Below, one piece after another: positions 1 to 5,272 of a stretch of DNA of 5,396 nucleotides; the stretch's first letter is position 1; each line of letters starts with the position of its first letter. The stretch comes from Roseimaritima sp. (GTDB lineage: Bacteria > Planctomycetota > Planctomycetia > Pirellulales > Pirellulaceae). The stretch spans positions 1 to 5,396 of the forward strand of contig SLFV01000359.1 of NCBI GenBank assembly GCA_007124075.1, given 5' to 3'. The translations under genes were made by a program, and so were the position numbers. The notes beneath the pieces are model-generated. The model saw only the letters and a program-made list of their open reading frames with translations. It searched no databases and had not been told where the DNA came from.

Positions 1-1647
1 GACCTCCTCGGCGCGTTTTTGGGACAAGTTCATTGCCGCCTGCGCGGTTGCCATTGGGTCAGGATTGCCTCCGGCAAAAACCCCCTTTTCAATCATTTCG
101 ACCAAAGCGGCGGTCCGTTCCAGGTCAAGTTTTTTGCCATCAAGAAAATAACTGTAATTGCCCGGTGTTCCCGTCTGGCGAATAACGCCCTTTGCGATTC
201 CGGCGCGGACCATATCCAACAGGGTCTTGGTGGGATCACTATGTCCACGAATCACGACGCGAGCGTTCCCGAACGTCGATGCGGCCTGCAGCGCTCGCGT
301 GAACTCCGCCCCGTAGCGGTCAGCCGAAAATTCGGTCTGGTTGGGCTCGAATTTTATAGTGAACGATACGATTGTGTTTTCATCTAGGTTATCCCCAATG
401 AACATGTCGATTGATTCGGCGTCTGCGGAGAACCGTTCTGTTCGTTTCGGCTCAGCATACTCCAGGCCCGCCAGCGAGGCGATTTGGCGATAATTCAGCC
501 CAGGCGGTTCAAAGCCGAACCGCTGTTTGGCGTACCCCCAGCTTGTCGCCAGATCCAATGCGGTGGCGGTTTTGGCGTCAAAGCCACTGAGATTTGTGGG
601 GTCGTTGAAAAACGAAATCTGTCCAGGAATCCCAACAAAAGTGCAATCCAGCAGCAAACCGTGTCCATCAACTTCGATGCTGGGAATAACCTCCTGGCCA
701 AAGATTTCTTGGCTCTGGGTCAGTAGTTTTCGATAAGCCGGCGTCAGTGAGCCGCTGGATTCGAATTCTTGCCTCAATGCCACAACTTCCGCAGCACCTT
801 TTAGATAACCGGCGACAAATTTCATAGCCACATCACGATTGGCGTCAAACCAATCCTTCCGAACCGCGTAAACATCCACGATGCTGCGGCTCATTTGCTG
901 CGTACTGTTGATCACGTGCGCCCCGGCGACGGTGCCTTCGGCTCCCGAGCCGGTTTCGCCAAAACCACCCGTCAAACCCAACATGTCGGGCGTGATGACG
1001 CAGCAAGCATCGATAGTCTGATCTTTGCGAAAGACCTCTGCTGGGCCGTCATCGCCTGTCAGTTCCTGCGTCCAAACTATGCTCACTTCATCCTTCCCCA
1101 ATTGCGCAGCGGCCAGTGAATCGTACAGCAGTCCGACATGCGGCCCTCCCTGCTGACATGCGACCCGTTTGCCTTTGAGGTCGTTCAGCGATTTGATGTC
1201 CCCGCGGGCAACAATATGATCACCGGCACTCCAGGAAACCTGCAGGATCACAACCGGCTTGATGCGGGGATCCGCGCCAATCACTTCGCTAGCCTGCCCC
1301 AACATTCGCATCGTACCACGCAGGAAGGGCGATTTGCCGCTGACATAATCTTCGACTTGCGAGATGAAATCGTCGCCTGGGGTCAGCTTTAGGTTCAACC
1401 CATGGTTGTCAAAAATCGATCCGCTTTGCGTTTGTAAACCACCGTTGGCCCGGAACGTGGCAACGTCACCACCCCAGGTAATGTAGGGCACTTGCAGTGT
1501 CGGGTCTTCTTTGACGGCCGCAACTGACACGGGGGCAACCAAGTCCGAGAACAATTCTTGTCCCTGTGCCATCGCGCAAGCCAAAAAACTGCTGGCCACA
1601 ATGGTCAGGATGCGGCAGACGGATCGGAATTTATTTATGAAATGCAT
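1..1647 (-). CDS. Exported type-2 substrate-binding protein fused to an OmpA-like domain (3' end beyond window)
   Basis: An open frame of 549 codons starts at 1647 and runs off the left edge without a stop. Residues 1-30 form a signal peptide: basic start (KFR), hydrophobic stretch ILTIVASSFLACAMA, cleavage probably after AMA or AQG. Residues about 50-385 resemble the NMT1/SsuA/NrtA-like periplasmic binding fold: the opening VPYITWGGD, the segment SLNDLKGKRVACQQGG (153-168), and YAVRKDWFDANRDVAMKFV (260-278). Residues about 423-549 match an OmpA_C-like peptidoglycan-binding domain: IKFEPNQTEFS (431-441), VVIRGHSDP (464-472), then NLSQKRAEEV (540-549), the equivalent of the usual LSxxRA helix. 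About 65 residues separate the last two motifs, where about 10 are normal. The product should sit in the periplasm, anchored to the cell wall, and bind a small ligand that I cannot name. No ABC permease or ATPase is next to it. The start is supported by the signal peptide, a purine-rich ribosome site and the overlap with the upstream gene. It could be annotated as an ABC transporter substrate-binding protein or as an OmpA family protein; the fusion is clear. Confidence 0.88.
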   Translation of the reverse strand, partial: MHFINKFRSVCRILTIVASSFLACAMAQGQELFSDLVAPVSVAAVKEDPTLQVPYITWGGDVATFRANGGLQTQSGSIFDNHGLNLKLTPGDDFISQVEDYVSGKSPFLRGTMRMLGQASEVIGADPRIKPVVILQVSWSAGDHIVARGDIKSLNDLKGKRVACQQGGPHVGLLYDSLAAAQLGKDEVSIVWTQELTGDDGPAEVFRKDQTIDACCVITPDMLGLTGGFGETGSGAEGTVAGAHVINSTQQMSRSIVDVYAVRKDWFDANRDVAMKFVAGYLKGAAEVVALRQEFESSGSLTPAYRKLLTQSQEIFGQEVIPSIEVDGHGLLLDCTFVGIPGQISFFNDPTNLSGFDAKTATALDLATSWGYAKQRFGFEPPGLNYRQIASLAGLEYAEPKRTERFSADAESIDMFIGDNLDENTIVSFTIKFEPNQTEFSADRYGAEFTRALQAASTFGNARVVIRGHSDPTKTLLDMVRAGIAKGVIRQTGTPGNYSYFLDGKKLDLERTAALVEMIEKGVFAGGNPDPMATAQAAMNLSQKRAEEV

Positions 1648-3476
1648 TAGCGTATCCCCTCTCGTTCAAGCTGAAAAATTTCCTGCTCCCAAGCCGCGCG
1701 TTGTTCGTCGGTCACACCGGGATCTGGCAACAGACTGCGCCGCGTGCAATTGACCAACGCTTGTAGCGTCTGGTAGCGTCTGGTTTGCATAATGGCGGGG
1801 GGCAACTGATCGCGGATCAACTCCAACAACTGCTCGTTTGACTCGGGCTGTTCCGCACGCAGTTCACTCCGCAGCGACGCAAACGCGGCTGCCGAATAAT
1901 TGGGCGGCAGGATGTCTTGGTCCAGTAGTTCGACCAACGTTTCCTCCGCTTCCAACGAACTGCCCGTTAACATCCATTTAATGAATTCTCGCCGGTCTTC
2001 CCCTTCCGGGTCTAAGATGGGGATAATTAGATCTCCCACGCGACCTGGGCGGCGGATATCGGGGGACAACAAGTGAATCCTGGCGGTCATCAGTAACCAA
2101 ATGACTTGCCCACGCAATTGTGAGTCACTCATCATCGCTTGGATCTTACCTGTCAACCGACGCTCGGTCTCATGAGCCCCGGAATCGACACCTCCAAACT
2201 GCGTGTCGGCTTCGTCGACAAAGATCAACACCTTTCCCAGCGATTCCAGAACCCGCCGCAGACGCTCAAAAATCACATCGGTCTGTCCAAACCATTGACT
2301 GCGGATCCCTTTCAACACCAGCACCGGTAGGTCCAGTTCCGCAGCCAAAGCTTCGAAAATAAACGTTTTTCCACCACCAATCGGGCCTGCCACCGCCGCG
2401 CCGGGCAACGCACCCGCTCCCTTGGCCTTCAGCCGCGGAATCATTTTGTCGATCAGGAACTGTTTCAGCTTTCCAAATCCCACTACGCTGTCCAGGCGAT
2501 GGGCCGGCTTTTGAAATTCAACGACATCTTCGCCCAACTGGCCTTGAATGTAATGCTGGACCATGTCGATCACATCGGCGGGGACCATCCCAGACCCAGT
2601 GTAGGCCGCTTCGACCAGCAATTGCCGCAATGCGTGTAAAGACAAACCGGCACTGAAATCCGCCAAATGCGACGCAGTACTCCACAGTCGGACGGGGGCC
2701 CCCAAAGCGTGCTGGAAGTGGTCGATAAAGTGCAATCGCTCAGCGACCGCAGGGGCCGGAATTTCCACCGCCAGCAGTTGGGGGCGTCGTGCGATTCGTG
2801 GATGAATCAACCCGCGTGATTCCGCGATTAGACAGACCGAGTCGCCCCCGTGCATAAATTCCGGATCGCTGAACCAATCGCTCATGATGCTGATCCGCCG
2901 CAGTTGTGTGTCATTCAACTGGGCAACATCACCATTACCCGCCGGTACCAACAGGTCGGCGGCTTCGATAATAATCAGCAGATTGTCTTGGAGCGCCGCG
3001 CGCGAGCAAATCGTCAACTGCCGAAGAAACTCCAGCGCCTGTGTCGCATTACCGATCGAATTGCGAATCAGTGCATCGTACTCCTCCCGTCGTCGCTCCA
3101 GGGTGTCTTCACGTCGTCGCAAGTCGCGAAGATTAAGTTTGTCGACGGTGACCCCGGTTTTCCAACCAACCCACGCGTCACGTAGCCGATCGTAGTCAGC
3201 CGGTGAAACGCGAATGGGACCATTGAGTTCGTAGGTCAGCCGAATGATCCCCCCCACACCCGTTTTCTGCTCCAAGAATGGGATCAGTGGCACGTAACTT
3301 TGTTGGTCCCAAAATAGATCGTAGATGTTCCCGTGCAAAACCACGCAGCGAGACTGCCCCGAATTGAAGATTCGAGCCAGGCGACTAAAAAACGGATAAC
3401 TTGGTGCCGGAACCTGCGACTGTGCTGGCGGATGCTCGGGAATCGAGACGCTGTCGGATTGCCAGTTGGTGTTCAT
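1647..3476 (-). CDS. AAA+ ATPase with degenerate N-terminal ATPase-like half and active C-terminal AAA domain
   Basis: A 609-residue cytoplasmic protein with no signal peptide or membrane segment. The C-terminal half carries a classical AAA module: Walker A GPIGGGKT (364-371), a pore-loop-like QWFGQTD (394-400), Walker B VLIFVDEAD (416-424), sensor-1 region VIWLLMTAR (458-466, with Thr where Asn is usual) and the arginine-finger signature SPDIRRPGR (471-479). It should hydrolyse ATP as a hexamer and remodel or thread a protein partner. The N-terminal half (about 30-240) looks like a decayed ATPase domain. It has VVLHGNIYDLF (45-55) where a P-loop might be, a Walker-B-like LLIIIEAADLL (166-176) and a sensor-like VCLIAESRGLIHPRI (214-228), with a charged helix rich in Arg/Glu at 113-133. 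It is the first visible gene of an operon with the binding protein-OmpA gene, overlapping it by one base. The ATG at 3476 is the first in frame after a TGA at about 3485; no good Shine-Dalgarno precedes it. The target is unknown. Automatic labels such as FtsH-like or Cdc48-like would reflect only the AAA core; there is no protease domain. Confidence 0.9.
   Translation of the reverse strand: MNTNWQSDSVSIPEHPPAQSQVPAPSYPFFSRLARIFNSGQSRCVVLHGNIYDLFWDQQSYVPLIPFLEQKTGVGGIIRLTYELNGPIRVSPADYDRLRDAWVGWKTGVTVDKLNLRDLRRREDTLERRREEYDALIRNSIGNATQALEFLRQLTICSRAALQDNLLIIIEAADLLVPAGNGDVAQLNDTQLRRISIMSDWFSDPEFMHGGDSVCLIAESRGLIHPRIARRPQLLAVEIPAPAVAERLHFIDHFQHALGAPVRLWSTASHLADFSAGLSLHALRQLLVEAAYTGSGMVPADVIDMVQHYIQGQLGEDVVEFQKPAHRLDSVVGFGKLKQFLIDKMIPRLKAKGAGALPGAAVAGPIGGGKTFIFEALAAELDLPVLVLKGIRSQWFGQTDVIFERLRRVLESLGKVLIFVDEADTQFGGVDSGAHETERRLTGKIQAMMSDSQLRGQVIWLLMTARIHLLSPDIRRPGRVGDLIIPILDPEGEDRREFIKWMLTGSSLEAEETLVELLDQDILPPNYSAAAFASLRSELRAEQPESNEQLLELIRDQLPPAIMQTRRYQTLQALVNCTRRSLLPDPGVTDEQRAAWEQEIFQLEREGIR
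1656..1663 (-). promoter_or_regulatory. Ribosome binding site of the binding protein-OmpA gene, inside the AAA ATPase gene
   Basis: The minus strand reads GAGAGGGG eight bases before the ATG at 1647, inside the last codons of the ATPase gene. The following TAATG places the ATPase stop (1649-1647) and the next start (1647-1645) on one shared base. This arrangement is typical of coupled translation and fixes the start of the downstream gene. Confidence 0.6.
1764..1783. repeat. Perfect 10-bp tandem duplication inside the AAA gene
   Basis: TAGCGTCTGG occurs twice without a gap near the 3' end of the ATPase gene, in the segment encoding TRRYQTLQ. The unit is not a multiple of three, so the two copies are read in different frames. 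Gain or loss of one unit would shift the frame of the last 35-40 residues and abolish the TAATG junction. Confidence 0.8.
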
Positions 3477-3601
3477 CCGCGATCATTCATCGAAAAACAT
3501 AAAGAAAAGCCTAGCCGGGATCGGACCGGTTCATTCGTGACACCGCAGTTGCCTTAAAAATTGATCACAACCACACTGGGGCCTAGCGAGCGTAAGCGTT
3601 A

Positions 3602-3661
3602 TGGATTTCCGATCCGATGTATCCACCCGCGTCCCCTCGGCCATTGAAATCCAGAAATCCA
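3602..3661. repeat. GAAATCCA direct repeat with an inverted copy
   Basis: GAAATCCA occurs twice in tandem at 3646-3661, and its reverse complement TGGATTTC lies at 3602-3609. The set is 100-200 bp upstream of the ATPase start and downstream of the proposed promoter, so it would be in the leader. It could be an operator or a leader hairpin (arms of 8 bp, loop about 36 bases). Chance is also possible at this length. Confidence 0.4.
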
Positions 3662-3720
3662 CAGGTCGTCCGACAGCATAGCACGTTTCGTCCTTGTTGT
3701 CAGGCAGCGGGAACGCGGGT
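3625..3720. repeat. Spaced inverted repeat around the putative promoter
   Basis: ACCCGCGTCCCC (3625-3636) and GGGAACGCGGGT (3709-3720) are reverse complements with one mismatch in 12, separated by 72 bases. The candidate promoter lies between the arms. This could be a pair of regulator sites or the ends of a small decayed insertion; no flanking target duplication was noticed. Confidence 0.45.
3675..3703 (-). promoter_or_regulatory. Candidate sigma70-type promoter for the AAA / binding protein operon
   Basis: Read on the minus strand, CTGACA (3703-3698) is followed after exactly 17 bases by TATGCT (3680-3675). The boxes match the consensus at 5 of 6 and 4 of 6 positions. A transcript would carry a leader of about 190 bases before the ATG at 3476. 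Promoter rules in planctomycete-like bacteria are not firm, so this is only a candidate. Confidence 0.35.
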
Positions 3721-3821
3721 TCAAGGGCGCGCGATCCGAGGAAAAATAGCCAAAGTTTTTAGGCCATACCTTGATACGTGATATCTGGTAGGAAATTTGT
3801 TTCCGGCTGAGTTTAAAAGGA

Positions 3822-3849
3822 GACTCGCTGATTCAGACTCACTGATTCA
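3822..3849. repeat. 14-bp tandem repeat at the end of the transposase remnant
   Basis: GACTCGCTGATTCA (3822-3835) is followed directly by GACTCACTGATTCA (3836-3849), identical at 13 of 14 bases. The second copy contains the stop codon of the IS91-like transposase fragment (TCA at 3847-3849 on the plus strand). The duplication may mark the outer edge of the inserted element. Confidence 0.7.
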
Positions 3850-4156
3850 AGGTTTGGGTGGTTCGGACGGGGCGTCGGCGCACGCTACTGGAGCCGCCTT
3901 TTTCCGCAGGCCGCGCGACTTGTTCGAGCAATAACCGTAGTACCGCATGTAAGTGCGAGCCCCTGGGAGGAATATGTTGGGAGAACTCGGCCAGGAAATC
4001 GAGTGGCTCGAGGATCTGAAAGTTTGGAGGCACTCCCGCTTGCGTTCCGTCTCCTTTTGGTTCGGGGAAGGCCCGGCAAGCCGGCTTCTCGACCTGATAG
4101 ATGACTCGGCCCGTGTCGCTGAACTTGACCAGATGCGGACACGCATAAACCACTGA
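3847..4156 (-). pseudogene. IS91-family (Y2) transposase, C-terminal fragment, frameshifted
   Basis: Two minus-strand frames together give the C-terminal part of an IS91-family transposase. The upstream frame (about 4156 to 3959) reads KFSDTGRVIYQVEKPAC, then PPNFQILEPLDFLAEFSQHIP, the family motif NFxVFxPLDFLAxxTxHIP. The other frame (about 3957 to 3850) continues with YMRYYGYCSNKSRGLRKK, the equivalent of IRYYGWYSNKxRG, and stops at TGA 3849-3847. A one-base frame change near 3955-3960 separates them. The catalytic N-terminal part with the HUH and tyrosine motifs is missing, so this is an inactive relic. Family membership rests on remembered motifs; the frameshift is seen directly. Confidence 0.8.
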
Positions 4157-4980
4157 TGCCAACCTGCGAAGCCGGCAAAACTTGGGTGACTGCAGGGTTT
4201 GCGCTGCCTTTAATGTTTGCTGTCTCAGTTCACCCTCACGCCCCAAGAAATCTTATCGTTCGCCGAAGCTGCGCGAATCCGCGAAGGCTGATCCCGTTTT
4301 ATGCGTGTCCCTCTTTGGTCCTTTGTCTGTTTGTCGTTCCGCTGTTGCTGGCTGTTTGCGTCTCAAACGCCCAGGCAGGGTTGATTACCTTTGGCAGTGG
4401 ATCGAATGCGTTCGACATTTATTTTGTGACGATTGGCAATCCCGGTAACGCGGCCGATACCACGGGCACGCCCAACCCTTTTGGATCGGTCGTTTACGAA
4501 TATGGGATGTCCCAATTTGCAGTCAGCCGTGAGATGATTGACAAGGCCAACGCGGCGGCTAGCTTGGGGATCACGATGCGTTCGATGAGCTTTGTGACGG
4601 GCGGGGCTCGGGCCCTAATGCCTGCGACGGGCATTTCTTGGTTCGAAGCGGCTCAGTTCACGAACTATTTGAACACCAGCCAGGGATTCCAGGCCGCGTA
4701 TAAATTCGATGGCCTGGGCACGTTTGAGTTGTGGGAAGTGGGGGATCCCAGTTTTGACGCTGCCAATCCGTATCGGAACAGTCTCGCGAATTACGTCCTG
4801 CCATCGGTCGACGAGCGGTATAAGGCGGCGTTTTACGATCCGACCAGTGGAAGCTACTTCAACTATGCAACGGGCAGTGACACGGCCCCGACTGCAGTGG
4901 CCAGTGGCACGGACCCCCGCACGGCTGTATATTCCCAATCCTTTTCCGCATTCGCCGCCGCAGGCGGCGCGCGATTTTGA
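4156..4980 (+). CDS. Exported FGE/SUMF1-fold protein, C-terminally truncated; likely former DGR variable protein
   Basis: The open frame gives up to 274 residues. A hydrophobic signal segment SLVLCLFVVPLLLAVCVSNAQA (53-74) precedes GLITFGSGSNAFDIYFV. The rest follows the formylglycine-generating-enzyme/sulfatase-modifying-factor family: GNPGNAADTTG (94-104), GSVVYEYGMSQFAVSREM (110-127, cf. YxIGKYEVTNxxY), PATGISWFEAAQFTNYL (156-172, cf. PVxxVSWxDAxxFxNWL), LPSVDERYKAAFYDP (215-229) and SGSYFNYATGSDTAPTAVAS. The last third of the family (GNVWEW, RGGSW, GFR) is absent; the frame ends SQSFSAFAAAGGARF. So it cannot form a complete fold, and the catalytic cysteines of true FGEs would lie in the missing part. 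The real start is unclear: ATG at 4156 and 4213 both give overlong signal peptides, and an ATG at 4301 is out of frame. Such proteins are common DGR targets, and an avd-like gene follows. Another possibility is an ordinary secreted SUMF-like protein unrelated to a DGR. Confidence 0.75.
   Translation: MPTCEAGKTWVTAGFALPLMFAVSVHPHAPRNLIVRRSCANPRRLIPFYACPSLVLCLFVVPLLLAVCVSNAQAGLITFGSGSNAFDIYFVTIGNPGNAADTTGTPNPFGSVVYEYGMSQFAVSREMIDKANAAASLGITMRSMSFVTGGARALMPATGISWFEAAQFTNYLNTSQGFQAAYKFDGLGTFELWEVGDPSFDAANPYRNSLANYVLPSVDERYKAAFYDPTSGSYFNYATGSDTAPTAVASGTDPRTAVYSQSFSAFAAAGGARF
4157..4300. other. Stretch between the transposase remnant and the FGE-like signal peptide
   Basis: Open on the plus strand in frame with the FGE-like gene, but its translation (basic, Pro- and Cys-containing, no domain) does not look like a genuine protein. 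It is probably junction sequence left by the IS91 relic and gives an artificial N-terminal extension to the FGE-like open frame. Confidence 0.4.
4953..4969. repeat. Perfect GC hairpin at the deletion junction of the FGE-like gene
   Basis: CGCCGCC (4953-4959) and GGCGGCG (4963-4969) form a 7-bp perfect stem with a GCA loop. It lies exactly where the normal FGE sequence breaks off and the C-terminal remnant begins in another frame. It may be a deletion hot spot. It also recalls the GC-rich hairpins near DGR variable repeats, although those lie after the repeat. Confidence 0.6.
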
Positions 4981-5023
4981 AAATGGATTTCGGAGTTCCA
5001 CCCGGTTACAGGTTATCGCGTGA
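4967..5023 (+). pseudogene. Out-of-frame original C-terminus of the FGE-like variable protein
   Basis: In the +1-shifted frame the sequence reads ARDFENGFRSSTRLQVIA and ends with TGA at 5021-5023. GFR is the hallmark C-terminal motif of SUMF/FGE-fold proteins (IGFRxA). Its stop overlaps the GTG of the next gene as GTGA, a normal coupled junction. This fits a former continuous gene that lost about 60-70 codons out of frame. If the DGR interpretation holds, this is the 3' end of the variable repeat. Confidence 0.6.
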
Positions 5024-5193
5024 ATTCTAACGCCAAGCATCCGATCGTCGTGATCAAATGGTACGACTTCACAAAATGGTTGCTGGAACGCATTGACACG
5101 TTCCCGAAAAACCAGCGGTTCATTTTTGGGCAACGCTTGGCGGATCGCGCGCTTGATATACTGGAGATATTGGTTGGTGCCATCCAACGCTGA
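5020..5193 (+). CDS. avd: Avd-like four-helix-bundle protein of a diversity-generating retroelement, truncated
   Basis: GTG at 5020 opens a frame of 57 codons: HPIVVIKWYDFTKWLLERI (7-25), DTFPKNQRFIFGQRLADRAL (26-45), DILEILVGAIQR (46-57). The pattern YDxxxWLxxxxxxFPxxQRFxxGxRxxxxxLxxLExL is typical of the first half of bacterial Avd proteins (four-helix-bundle, 23S-rRNA-insert-like family, usually 110-130 residues). Avd forms a basic pentameric barrel that binds nucleic acid and the DGR reverse transcriptase during mutagenic retrohoming. Here the second half is lost: after GAIQR come three stops in a row (TGA TAA TGA), and no other frame continues the family pattern. The start overlaps the stop of the out-of-frame variable-protein C-terminus by GTGA, which supports the GTG choice and the operon order target-avd. 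Probably non-functional. A generic four helix bundle protein is the alternative name. Confidence 0.78.
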   Translation: MNSNAKHPIVVIKWYDFTKWLLERIDTFPKNQRFIFGQRLADRALDILEILVGAIQR

Positions 5194-5232
5194 TAATGAC
5201 TTTCCGAGCGAGAAGATGGTCGCTGGGGAGGA
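5194..5232. other. Short segment between broken avd and the IS3 element
   Basis: About 40 bases that match neither the expected second half of Avd nor the IS3 element. The truncation of avd therefore predates or differs from the IS insertion point, unless deletion followed insertion. Confidence 0.4.
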
Positions 5233-5258
5233 TGAAGTGGACCCCAATATTTGGACCA
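5233..5258. repeat. Putative terminal inverted repeat of the IS3-family element
   Basis: The sequence starts TGAAGTGGACCCCAATATTT and runs to GGACCA, in the style of IS3-family ends (TG at the tip, then a GACCCC-containing block). It lies 15 bases beyond the transposase stop, where the right end is expected. The matching left repeat is outside the window. Confidence 0.65.
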
Positions 5259-5270
5259 CGAGCGCGCTCG
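5259..5270. repeat. Perfect 12-bp palindrome between transposase stop and IS end
   Basis: CGAGCGCGCTCG reads the same on both strands. It sits between the stop codon of the transposase and the inverted repeat. It has no loop or T-run, so it is not a standard terminator. Confidence 0.7.
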
Positions 5271-5272
5271 GC

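Larger units (their letters stand above)
3477..3846. other. Intergenic region upstream of the AAA operon
   Basis: About 370 bases without a convincing gene on either strand. It holds a possible minus-strand promoter (3675-3703), a spaced 12-bp inverted repeat (3625-3636 with 3709-3720), an 8-bp direct repeat with an inverted copy (3602-3661), the sequence AGCGAGCGTAAGCG near 3585, and a 14-bp tandem repeat (3822-3849) bordering the transposase remnant. Short open frames here lack recognisable protein features. Confidence 0.6.

Noticed and set aside
19..1392. Several plus-strand open frames of 70-120 codons
   Set aside because: All are antisense to the continuous binding protein-OmpA frame and show no domain or plausible ribosome site.
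1570..1600. Possible lipoprotein box (FLAC) in the binding protein signal peptide
   Set aside because: Phe and Leu at -3 and -2 do not fit the usual L-[AS]-[GA]-C pattern, and a normal signal peptidase I site follows a few residues later.
2850..3195. Two overlapping plus-strand frames of about 100 codons
   Set aside because: They are mirror frames of the arginine- and glutamate-rich part of the AAA gene.
3580..3601. AGCGAGCGTAAGCGTTA as a genome-wide repeat
   Set aside because: It resembles short repeats common in some planctomycete intergenic regions, but a single copy in this window cannot support the claim.
3953..4156. Plus-strand 67-codon frame ending in TGATG overlap with the next ATG, with GGAGG near 3967
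   Set aside because: It is antisense to the IS91 transposase motifs, which explain this DNA better. The GGAGG is too close to the internal ATG to be a good ribosome site.
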